Shown in pieces: positions 32,716 through 39,071 of a DNA stretch of 64,000 nt. The translations under genes and the position numbers were made by a program. The notes under the pieces were generated by a model that was not told the origin of the DNA, searched no databases, and worked only from the letters and a program-made list of their open reading frames with translations. Origin of the DNA: Actinomadura macrotermitis (GTDB lineage: Bacteria > Actinomycetota > Actinomycetes > Streptosporangiales > Streptosporangiaceae); assembly GCF_009604375.1 (NCBI RefSeq), contig NZ_WEGH01000001.1:2418001-2482000 (forward strand). Reading direction: 5' to 3'. Each line of letters starts with the position of its first letter. Within the stretch, counting starts at the first letter, position 1.

Positions 32716-33129
32716 GTGGCCGAGCTGCTGCTGTCGGTGCACGTCCTGGCGGCGATCCTGGCGATCGGCCCGGTCGCCGTCGCCGCCTCGCTGTTCCCCC
32801 GCCACGCCCGCGAACCGGGGGCGGGGGCCGCGCTCCTGCACCGCGTCTGCCGCGTCTACGCCGTCGTCGGGATCACCGTCCCGGTGTTCGGGTTCGCCAC
32901 CGCCGCCCAGCTCGGCGTCCTGGGCGACGCGTGGCTGCTCACCTCGATCGCCCTGACCGCGGCCGCCGCGGCGGTGCTGGCCTTCGCGATCCTGCCGACC
33001 CAACGGCGCCTGCTCGCCGCCCCGGGCGATACCGGCCGCCTCGCCATGGCCACCGGGATCTTCAACCTGCTGTGGGCGGTCGTCGTGGTCCTGATGATCG
33101 TCCGCCCCGGCTCGACCACCGGAGCGTGA
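32716..33129 (+). CDS. Four-helix membrane protein (DUF2269-like)
   Basis: A 137-residue membrane protein. Opening VAELLLSVHVLAAILAIGPVAVAASLFPRHA, then three more helices; the His and Phe-Pro-Arg arrangement resembles DUF2269-type predicted membrane proteins. GTG at 32716 with AAGGAG six bases upstream. It is divergent from padR and may be controlled by it. The stop overlaps the next start (GTGA). Function unknown. Confidence 0.75.
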   Translation: MAELLLSVHVLAAILAIGPVAVAASLFPRHAREPGAGAALLHRVCRVYAVVGITVPVFGFATAAQLGVLGDAWLLTSIALTAAAAAVLAFAILPTQRRLLAAPGDTGRLAMATGIFNLLWAVVVVLMIVRPGSTTGA

Positions 33130-33374
33130 CCGGAATGCGCGCCCTACGCATCGCGGCCGCCGCCGAGGCCGCCACGCTGGCGATCCTGCTGATCAACCTC
33201 GCCACCGTGCACCTGCCCGCGATCAGCGGGCTCTGCGGCCCCCTGCACGGCACCGCCTACCTGGCCACCATCGCCCTCGCCTGGCCGGCCGGCCCCGCCG
33301 CCCGATGGCGGGCCGCCATCCCCGGCATCGGCGGCCTCCTGGCCCTCCGCCGCCCGGCTCACTCGGGGCGGTAG
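33126..33374 (+). CDS. Small DUF3817-like membrane protein
   Basis: An 82-residue protein with hydrophobic helices and the pattern LRIAAAAEAATLAILLINLATVH, then GPLHGTAYLATIALAW, typical of DUF3817 (the GxxHG element is present). It lacks the last part of longer members. GTG at 33126 overlaps the preceding TGA; an ATG nine bases later is an alternative. The 3' end overlaps the convergent gene at 33359 by 16 bases. Confidence 0.7.
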   Translation: MTGMRALRIAAAAEAATLAILLINLATVHLPAISGLCGPLHGTAYLATIALAWPAGPAARWRAAIPGIGGLLALRRPAHSGR

Positions 33375-35272
33375 CAGCAGTGGAAGCCGGTCCGCACGGC
33401 GGCGCGCAGCTCGCCGCCGATGACGGTGTCGACGGCGGCGATGCGGTCGAGCGCGCGCCGGATGGCCTTCCCGACGGCGATCCGGGCCCGCTCGCCGTTG
33501 TCGGCGAACCGGCGCGTGCGGCCGCCGAGGCCGGCGGCGGCGGACAGCTCGGCGATCAGCCAGTCGCGCTCGGCCCGGACCCGCGCCGCGTCCCCGGCGC
33601 GGCCGTCCGCCTCCAGCTCGTCGAGCTCGGCCTTCAGCTCCGACAGCCGCCGCCGGTACCGGCGGCCGGCCTCCTCGTCCAGCACCGGCTGGGCGGAGAC
33701 GGCGCCGCCGGCCGCGGCCGGCTCGGGCGTCCCGGCGCCCGCGGCCAGGTCGACGGCGGGGATGTCGCGGCCCGGGTTGGCCAGCAGGACCGCCAGGTGC
33801 GCCATGCCGACGCTGTGGCGGACCAGCGCGGTCCGGCCGCCGAGGGCCAGCTGCCATCCGTGGCCGTGGCGCCGGCAGGTGACGCGCTCGGCGGCGCCGT
33901 CCGAGCGCGCCCCGGCGGGCAGCGTCATGCCGAGCGCCGCCGCCTCCTGCGCGGCCGCGGCCAGGTGCCGCCGCGCCGCCGCGTCGCGCGGGCCGTCCCG
34001 GAGCGCGAGCGCCTGCCCGAGCCGGGCCCGCGACAGGACCGCGGCGGGCCGGTGGCCGAGGGCCAGGTTGCGCTGGAGGGCCTGCCGCAGGTGCCGGACG
34101 GCCCCGTCCAGGTCGCCGGTGGTGAGCGCGGCCATGCCGAGGGGGTGGTGGGCCGACCCGAAGCAGGTGATGGCCAGGCCCGCCATCACCGGGAGCCCCG
34201 CGTAGGGCGCCAGCAGGGCGTACGCCTCGGCCGCCGCGTCGGCGTCGTCCAGCAGGTGCGCCGCCTCCACGAACGCGTACATCGTCAGCAGCCAGCTGGC
34301 CGATTCCGGCAGCGCCGCCAGGCCGGGCGTGCGCAGCCGGGCCAGCATGCCCTCGGCCGCGCACCGGTCGCCCGCGGCGGCCGTGGCCACCGCGAGCCCG
34401 GCCAGGTGGGCGTGGTCGGTCACGCTGAACATGGGCAGCCGCACCAGCTCCGTCAGCACCGGGACGAGCTCGGCGACACGGCCCTGGAACCAGCGGATCG
34501 TGGCCAGCTGCCCGCCGTACCAGCCGGCGGCGTTGACGTCCCCGACCGCGGCCGCGCGCTCGGCGCACGCGGCCGCCAGCGTCTCGGCCCGCGCCAGGCC
34601 GCCGCCCCGGACGGCCAGCATCACCCCCATCGCGTCCAGCACGATCGAGACGGCGAGGTGCCCGTCGCGCCCCGGCACGCCGCGCAGTTCGCCGAGGCGG
34701 CGCTCGGCGAGCGGGTCGGCGGCCAGGAACAGGTCGGCGGAGTGCAGGAGCAGCCCCATCAGCAGGTCGGAACGGCGGCCCGTCTGCGTGGCCTCGTCGA
34801 TCAGCTCGCGGGCCAGCTCCAGCCGGAGCGCGGTATCCCCGGGCCCCATGGCGCACTGGTGGGCGAGGCTCAGCGCCTCGGTCAGGGCGGGCGGGCCGGC
34901 GGCGCGGGCCGCGGCGACCAGGGCGAGGACCCGGTCGTGCCGGCCGTCCTGGTAGTCGTCCTCGGCGGCGAGCCGGACCCGCAACCGCAGCGCGGCGGGG
35001 CTGCGCGGGTCCAGCCCGCGCAGGGCGTCGCGCTGGCGCACCCGGACCCACGCCGCGCCGGCCACCGTCCGGTGCTCGTGCACCCACAGGCCGCCGAGGC
35101 CGAGCGCCGCGCGGGCGGCGGCCTCGGCGTCGCCGCGGCGCCGGGCCTCCCGATGGGCGACGCCGAACCACTTGCGCGCCACCCACGGATTGCCCTGGGC
35201 GGCCAGGATCCGCTCCCCCATCAGCAGAGACGTCTCGATCGTCTCGTCCGGGCTCGTCGTCTTCACAGTCAT
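33359..35272 (-). CDS. Large TPR-like helical protein with actinomycete regulator-type C-terminal domain
   Basis: A 637-residue, Ala/Leu/Arg-rich protein of repeated helix pairs (tetratricopeptide-like, ~30-430). No ATPase motif or DNA-binding helix is evident. The C-terminus (~440-637) has VRHSVGMAHLAVLLANPGRDIPAVDLAAG and NGERARIAVGKAIRRALDRIA with a final RTGFHCCYRPE. I associate this module with the ends of large actinomycete regulatory ATPases. It may be a regulatory fragment of such proteins. ATG 35272 has GGGGG just upstream; a longer ATG at 35326 is possible. Confidence 0.65.
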   Translation of the reverse strand: MTVKTTSPDETIETSLLMGERILAAQGNPWVARKWFGVAHREARRRGDAEAAARAALGLGGLWVHEHRTVAGAAWVRVRQRDALRGLDPRSPAALRLRVRLAAEDDYQDGRHDRVLALVAAARAAGPPALTEALSLAHQCAMGPGDTALRLELARELIDEATQTGRRSDLLMGLLLHSADLFLAADPLAERRLGELRGVPGRDGHLAVSIVLDAMGVMLAVRGGGLARAETLAAACAERAAAVGDVNAAGWYGGQLATIRWFQGRVAELVPVLTELVRLPMFSVTDHAHLAGLAVATAAAGDRCAAEGMLARLRTPGLAALPESASWLLTMYAFVEAAHLLDDADAAAEAYALLAPYAGLPVMAGLAITCFGSAHHPLGMAALTTGDLDGAVRHLRQALQRNLALGHRPAAVLSRARLGQALALRDGPRDAAARRHLAAAAQEAAALGMTLPAGARSDGAAERVTCRRHGHGWQLALGGRTALVRHSVGMAHLAVLLANPGRDIPAVDLAAGAGTPEPAAAGGAVSAQPVLDEEAGRRYRRRLSELKAELDELEADGRAGDAARVRAERDWLIAELSAAAGLGGRTRRFADNGERARIAVGKAIRRALDRIAAVDTVIGGELRAAVRTGFHCCYRPE

Positions 35273-35404
35273 TACCCCCGCAATGGCCGGTGGCGCCGTG
35301 CGGGGAGGTGGCACCTTGCTCGACATGGTACGAACAAGCAGGACACGCGCGGCAACGCCATTCGGTTCAAAGCAACCACCATCCGGCGTTATCGGCCGAC
35401 CGGA

Positions 35405-35599
35405 TCAGGCCACGGCGAGCACCGACCGCCCTGCCTGGGCCGGCTTCCCGACGGCACGCACGACCACGTTGCGACTCACTCCGTAGTGCTTGGCGAGCTG
35501 TTCCATCGGAGGAAGCGTGTCGCCCGGCGTCCATTCACCGGCGTCGTCGATCCGCCGGAGCAGGTCCTCTGCGATCTCGGCGTACCGCGCTGACCCCAC
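35405..35599 (-). CDS. Short GntR-type winged-helix protein
   Basis: A 64-residue protein that is essentially only the GntR DNA-binding domain: YAEIAEDLLRRI, then WTPGDTLPPMEQLAKHYGVSRNVVVRAVGK. It ends before the usual second beta hairpin (expected LEQEGLV-like), so it may be truncated. GTG at 35599 with GGTGA four bases upstream. It lies 22 bases after a DUF397 gene on the same strand. A degenerate copy of its first 15 codons lies at 36181-36225 after another DUF397 gene. Confidence 0.75.
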   Translation of the reverse strand: MGSARYAEIAEDLLRRIDDAGEWTPGDTLPPMEQLAKHYGVSRNVVVRAVGKPAQAGRSVLAVA

Positions 35600-35621
35600 G
35601 TGCTCACCGCCTCACGGGCGC

Positions 35622-35813
35622 TCAACCCTTGAGCCGGGCCGCCAATGCCCGCCATGCGGCAGCCCTCAAGACCAGCTTGGGGCCATGAGGGTCCTTGGAG
35701 TCACGGATGCCGATCGCATTGGTGAGATCGGCGACCTCCACGCAGTTACCGCCTTGGCCGCCGCTGTGGCTGCTCTTGCGCCACCCCAGATGGGCAAGGT
35801 TCGTTGAAGACAT
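35622..35813 (-). CDS. DUF397 protein (second of an array)
   Basis: A 63-residue DUF397 protein: WRKSSHSGGQGGNCVEVADL, then AIGIRDSKDPHGPKLVL and a terminal WRALAARLKG. It is very similar to the product of 36257-36448. ATG 35813 with GAGGGGG four bases upstream. No XRE gene directly precedes it; the 200 bases upstream are lower in GC and hold no gene. Presumably it works with the XRE protein encoded at 36435. Confidence 0.88.
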   Translation of the reverse strand: MSSTNLAHLGWRKSSHSGGQGGNCVEVADLTNAIGIRDSKDPHGPKLVLRAAAWRALAARLKG

Positions 35814-36013
35814 ACCGCCCCCTCATGGAACGCTCACCGTGCACACATCGGCCCTGCGGCCTGTATTCACGTCCAAAGTGTCAGCCGGGTGCCGGGTGAA
35901 GTCCAGGCGATCACAACGGAACTCACTGCACCGACTTACCCATGCGATCTTGAGCAGGTCCATGAAGCGGCACCCGACACCCTGCGCGTGCCTTCAAAGC
36001 GCTAGAGATTGCG

Positions 36014-36180
36014 TCAGTCGTTCTTGATGAGCGCCCGCCACATCACGGGGGAGACGGCGAGCATCGGCCCCAGAGAGCCTTGTCCTCCCTGACGGACACT
36101 GAGCCGAGGTTCTCAGCGATCTCCATGCCTGCGCCGCTCCGCTGACTGCGCCGGCTGGTGCGCCACACCGCATGGGACAG
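36014..36180 (-). pseudogene. DUF397 remnant with frameshift
   Basis: Reading the minus strand gives VWRTSRRSQRSGAGMEIAEN, then LGSVSVREDKALWG. After a one-base shift it continues GPMLAVSPVMWRALIKND and a stop at 36014-36016. These two pieces align end to end with a complete DUF397 protein (W-R-K-S motif, CVEVA segment with Cys replaced by Met, R-D/E-x-K and WRAL tail). The usual start codon position now reads CTG. So this is a third, broken DUF397 copy lying between the two intact ones. Confidence 0.75.
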
Positions 36181-36225
36181 GATCTCTGCGAACTCGGCGT
36201 ACCGTGCCGAACCATGTGCCCCCAC
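36181..36225 (-). pseudogene. GntR N-terminal fragment fused to the DUF397 remnant
   Basis: GTGGGGGCACATGGTTCGGC begins a frame VGAHGSARYAEFAEI that matches the start of the short GntR gene (VGSARYAEIAED). It then runs straight into the broken DUF397 sequence. It has the same position relative to the DUF397 gene at 36257 as the intact GntR has to its DUF397 gene, so a duplicated DUF397-GntR unit was interrupted here. Confidence 0.65.
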
Positions 36226-36256
36226 CGCACAGGGCGCTCACTCGATCGTTGTCAGT

Positions 36257-36448
36257 TCAACTCTTGAGCTGAGCAGCCAGCGCCTGCCAGGCAGTGGTCT
36301 CCATGACGAGCTTGGGCCCATGGGGGTCTTTGGAGTCACGGATACCGACCACGCCGGCAAGGGCGGCGACCTCGACGCAGTCGCCGCCTTGGCCGCCACT
36401 GTAACTGCTCTTGCGCCAACGGGCTGCTGTCAGATCATCTTTGGTCAC
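36257..36448 (-). CDS. DUF397 protein (partner of the XRE regulator)
   Basis: A 63-residue DUF397 protein: ARWRKSSYSGGQGGDCVEVA, then VVGIRDSKDPHGPKLVM and a final ALAAQLKS. GTG at 36448 lies inside the end of the XRE gene (14-base overlap), so the two are translated together. Closest relative in the window is the product of 35622-35813. Confidence 0.88.
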   Translation of the reverse strand: MTKDDLTAARWRKSSYSGGQGGDCVEVAALAGVVGIRDSKDPHGPKLVMETTAWQALAAQLKS

Positions 36449-37274
36449 TGTAGCCCTCTCGCGATCGCCTGATCATGCCGAGGGATTCGCCGATCGACAG
36501 CGCTTCCCCCAGGACAAGGTCAAAGCGTACTGCCGACTCATTCGCCGCGTCGGGTTCACGAATCAGCTGGCTGCAACCAGGCCCCTCGACATAGGCGATC
36601 TGCGGGCCGTCGGCGAACGACATGACCTTGAACGATCCGTCCAGGGCCGCCCAGATCACCCGCTCGAACGGCAGCATCCGAATCTGCACGTTGGGGAACC
36701 CGGTCACCAGCTCCTCCAGGTGCAGAAGCTGGTCCTGCATCACCTTGGGGCCGCCGATCGGGCGGTGCAACGCAGACTCGTCGATGACGAACCCGAGCCG
36801 CGGCGGCTTCTCCCCGCCCAGGATCAACTGCCGCTTCAGGCGCTTCATGACCATCTCGTCCAGATTGCTGCGCATCTGGCCTGCCCCTATGACTCCGCGG
36901 GCGTACTCCTCGGTCTGCAGCAGGCCGGGAATGACCTGCGCGTCGAACGACTGCATCGACAGCGCCCGCTCTTCCAACATCAGAAACTCTGGGAATCCGG
37001 GGACCGGCACGCTCTTCTTGCCGATCCGCTCGATCTCACGCGCCATCTCCGCAAAGGGCTTGCCCGACAACTGAAAGAACGTGTCCAGGTCGATGGCCGT
37101 GTCGACTGATGGTTTGGTGCCGGTCTCCAGCTTCTCGATCCATTGGTAGGTGCAGCCGAGCGCTTCGGCGAGCTGCGGCCGAGTGAGCCTGGCGTGCTCA
37201 CGATAGGCCCGCAAGACCGTGCTGAAAACGCGGATAAGGGGGTCGCGGATCAGAACGCCTGATTCCTGTGGCAT
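36435..37274 (-). CDS. XRE-family regulator with DUF5753 domain
   Basis: A 279-residue WhiJ-type protein. The helix-turn-helix is VLRAYREHARLTRPQLAEALGCTYQWIEKLETGTKP. DUF5753 hallmarks are FDAQVIPGLLQTEEYARGVI and DQLLHLEELVTGFPNVQIRMLPF. ATG 37274 with AGGGA five bases upstream. Third-position G/C is clearly lower than in the flanking genes, suggesting a different origin. It is divergent from the ATPase/peptide/methyltransferase operon and is the likely regulator of it. Confidence 0.9.
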   Translation of the reverse strand: MPQESGVLIRDPLIRVFSTVLRAYREHARLTRPQLAEALGCTYQWIEKLETGTKPSVDTAIDLDTFFQLSGKPFAEMAREIERIGKKSVPVPGFPEFLMLEERALSMQSFDAQVIPGLLQTEEYARGVIGAGQMRSNLDEMVMKRLKRQLILGGEKPPRLGFVIDESALHRPIGGPKVMQDQLLHLEELVTGFPNVQIRMLPFERVIWAALDGSFKVMSFADGPQIAYVEGPGCSQLIREPDAANESAVRFDLVLGEALSIGESLGMIRRSREGYSDQR

Positions 37275-37341
37275 GGGGGTCCCTGATGGGTCACGGCCGG
37301 ATCATGCGGGGCGTCGGCACTGGATCGGGGGGCTCTAGGTG

Positions 37342-37371
37342 TTGACGCTATGTAGCAGAGCGTAACTCTGC
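37342..37371. promoter_or_regulatory. Divergent promoter and 6-bp-arm palindrome between XRE and the ATPase operon
   Basis: TTGACG at 37342-37347 and TAACTC at 37363-37368 (15-bp spacer) could drive the plus-strand operon. TACATA on the minus strand (37349-37354) could serve the XRE gene. GCAGAG-CGTAA-CTCTGC at 37355-37371 is a perfect-arm palindrome on top of both. Good position for an XRE operator. Confidence 0.45.
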
Positions 37372-37484
37372 AGAGCACGCTGGGTCTCACGTTTCGGCAC
37401 GCACATCCTCCGGCGAGGCCACCATGACCGACTCTGAGCATCAGCACTCCGACGACGAGCGAACCCTCGCACCGCTCCGCAGCT

Positions 37485-37706
37485 ATGGGCGACTCGGAAA
37501 CTGGGTCGCCGCCCTGCACGACCCGGTGGCTGGCATCAGCCCAAGAAGACCTCGTGACGCCGCCGGACCAGGACCGACGGCCGTCACTTCCCCGGGACGC
37601 CGCAGCAGCGGCGATGTCCCACCCGGCGGCGCGGGCGGGCTGCTCCCCCGTGGCTCAGCCCGCGCCGCCATGCCCCGGAGTGCGAGTGGGGACACTGATC
37701 ACGTAA
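37485..37706 (+). CDS. Possible small protein at the start of the operon (frame unresolved)
   Basis: A 73-residue frame from ATG 37485 ends with TAA at 37704-37706. That stop precedes and partly merges with the AAGGAG (37705-37710) of the next gene, as expected for a real upstream gene. An alternative in another frame starts at ATG 37424 (MTDSEHQHSDDERTLAPLRS) and stays open into the next gene. Third-position statistics do not separate the two by eye. Neither has a recognised domain. Function unknown. Confidence 0.3.
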   Translation: MGDSETGSPPCTTRWLASAQEDLVTPPDQDRRPSLPRDAAAAAMSHPAARAGCSPVAQPAPPCPGVRVGTLIT

Positions 37707-37714
37707 GGAGCATC

Positions 37715-38059
37715 ATGGTGCGACGCGCAGGGCCGGGGGCGCGGATGGAGCGCAGCGGCCTCGGACAGGCAGACGCACTGCGGGCACGCTGGCGTGATGA
37801 TCTTGCGGTGACGGGGCGCCGGCTGAACGCGCTGTTCCTGCTGGTGGCCGACCTGCGGCTGCTCGGGGTCACCTGCTGGATGGTCTCCCCCGGGAACGCC
37901 GACCCCACGCTGCGGGTGCGGGTCGCCCCCGAACGAGAACTGAGCGTGCTCGTCATCGAGGCGGGTGGCCGCTGGTCCTACGTCTGGGGCAAGTCGGCGG
38001 CGATGCCGATCGATGACCCGATGACAGCGGCGGCCTTGATCGCTCGGGCAGCACGATGA
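37715..38059 (+). CDS. Small conserved-looking protein, paralogue of the 38487 product
   Basis: A 114-residue protein. The C-terminal half reads LGVTCWMVSPGNADPTLRVR, then GGRWSYVWGKSAAMPIDDP and TAAALIARAAR. This aligns with the gene at 38487 (SCGVIIRRGLPVLHV, GAWRFVWAGSGEVIGAVDD, VRVIARE), so the two are paralogues. ATG 37715 has AAGGAG four bases upstream; the frame is open back to 37424. The stop overlaps the ATPase start (ATGA). Its position beside an anti-sigma-type ATPase suggests a partner of it, by inference only. Confidence 0.75.
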   Translation: MVRRAGPGARMERSGLGQADALRARWRDDLAVTGRRLNALFLLVADLRLLGVTCWMVSPGNADPTLRVRVAPERELSVLVIEAGGRWSYVWGKSAAMPIDDPMTAAALIARAAR

Positions 38060-38490
38060 GGACCTGGGACCGCATGCTGAGCGAGCGGATCTCGGCGCGG
38101 TCTGCGGACGGGTTCCTCAACGTGCGGCAGGTGCGGGCGTTCGTGCGGCTGCTGGTCGCGGGCACGGGGAGCCTGCCGGGCGTCGCCATGTGGGCCGACC
38201 TCGACGAAGTCGATCTGCTGGTGGCCGAGGTCGTCACGAACGCCTGCCGCCACAGCGCCTCCGGCCACGCGGGTGGTGGCGTACGGCTGTCCGCCTTCTG
38301 GGCATCGGACCGGCTGCGGATAGAGGTGCAGGACGACGGCGGCGCTTCGTCCGCTCCGGCCCTGTCGGCGGCCTCGGCCATGGACGAGTCGGGGCGCGGG
38401 CTGCTGATCCTGGACGCGCTGGCGGATCGCTGGGGCCACGAGAACAGTGCGGATCACCAGTGCACCGTGTGGTTCGAGGTGGCGCGATGA
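38056..38490 (+). CDS. Anti-sigma-type ATP-binding protein (HATPase_c_2)
   Basis: A 144-residue GHKL ATPase without other domains: N box EVVTNACRHS, G1 region VQDDGG, and G2/lid DESGRGLLILDALADRWG. Such proteins are common beside XRE/DUF397 loci. The ATG overlaps the preceding TGA, and its own TGA overlaps the next ATG, so three genes are coupled. No STAS partner is encoded nearby. Confidence 0.9.
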   Translation: MRTWDRMLSERISARSADGFLNVRQVRAFVRLLVAGTGSLPGVAMWADLDEVDLLVAEVVTNACRHSASGHAGGGVRLSAFWASDRLRIEVQDDGGASSAPALSAASAMDESGRGLLILDALADRWGHENSADHQCTVWFEVAR

Positions 38491-38795
38491 AGCACACGGA
38501 ACAGCCGGCGTCCCCCAGCGAGCGGCGGCCGTTCCTGAGCGTCCTCGATGCGGCGGTGCGGGAGCACGGCGGGATGTCGTGCGGCGTCATCATCCGCCGG
38601 GGACTGCCGGTCCTGCACGTGATCAATGCCGTGTCGGCGACCCGTTCGGTGGAGGTCGGTTGTGACTTCACCGAAGGAGCGTGGCGGTTCGTATGGGCCG
38701 GGTCGGGCGAAGTGATCGGAGCCGTGGACGACGTCGCGAGCGTGGTCCGCGTGATCGCCCGCGAGGTCGGAACTCACCTGGAGCCGTCCCCGTGA
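38487..38795 (+). CDS. Small protein, paralogue of the 37715 product
   Basis: A 102-residue protein. It aligns with the 37715 product over ~65 C-terminal residues (WRFVWAGSGEVIGAVDD versus WSYVWGKSAAMPIDD). Aromatic WxFVW and an acidic DD are kept in both. No enzyme motif. The ATG overlaps the ATPase stop, and its TGA overlaps the next GTG. The two paralogues therefore flank the ATPase symmetrically. Confidence 0.75.
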   Translation: MKHTEQPASPSERRPFLSVLDAAVREHGGMSCGVIIRRGLPVLHVINAVSATRSVEVGCDFTEGAWRFVWAGSGEVIGAVDDVASVVRVIAREVGTHLEPSP

Positions 38796-38944
38796 GCGTC
38801 CTTTCCGAAGCCCAAGGTCCCATCCATGAAGCTCTCCACGCGGCGGCCCTGTCCGGGGTGCGCAGCCTGGAGTCCGAATCCCCGGCCCATGTCACTGCTG
38901 TGGCGGGCCGGGGCTCCATGAGCGTGGCGGCTGGCCGCGCCTGA
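38792..38944 (+). CDS. Candidate 50-residue peptide gene in the coupled operon
   Basis: A short frame starting GTGAGC, whose GTG overlaps the preceding TGA; GGAG lies eight bases upstream. It encodes VSVLSEAQGPIHEALHAAAL, then SGVRSLESESPAHV and ends SVAAGRA. It has no cysteine and no recognised family. An alternative frame at 38826-38921 encodes MKLSTRRPCPGCAAWSPNPR and is weaker by ribosome site. The overlap makes translation likely but the product is unproven. Confidence 0.5.
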   Translation: MSVLSEAQGPIHEALHAAALSGVRSLESESPAHVTAVAGRGSMSVAAGRA

Positions 38945-38959
38945 CAGAAAGGGAGCACG

Positions 38960-39064
38960 GTGGGCAAGCACGAGGACCCGGCGGAGAAGAACGGCCACAA
39001 GCCCGACAAGCCCGTTCCGCCGCCGAGCAAGGACGACAAGGGCGAAGGCAAGCGAGGAAAGTGA
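38960..39064 (+). CDS. 34-residue Lys/Pro/Asp-rich peptide upstream of a methyltransferase
   Basis: GTG at 38960 with AAAGGGAG at 38948-38955. It encodes MGKHEDPAEKNGHKPDKPVP, then PPSKDDKGEGKRGK. It is highly charged and very hydrophilic, unlike a shadow frame in this DNA, and is followed after seven bases by the PIMT-like methyltransferase. It might be a substrate peptide or an accessory peptide of that enzyme; this is inference from position only. Confidence 0.6.
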   Translation: MGKHEDPAEKNGHKPDKPVPPPSKDDKGEGKRGK

Positions 39065-39071
39065 GCGGCTG

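Noticed and set aside
31660..33003. One long minus-strand frame apparently joining a membrane protein to upstream sequence
   Set aside because: padR (32304-32633) is clearly coding in another frame in the middle, and the GTGA overlap at 32304-32307 fixes the start of the membrane protein.
38826..38921. Alternative 31-residue peptide with a CPGC motif inside the 38792 frame
   Set aside because: Weak ribosome site and no start/stop overlap, unlike the GTGA-coupled frame. Could be revisited if the CPGC peptide proves conserved.
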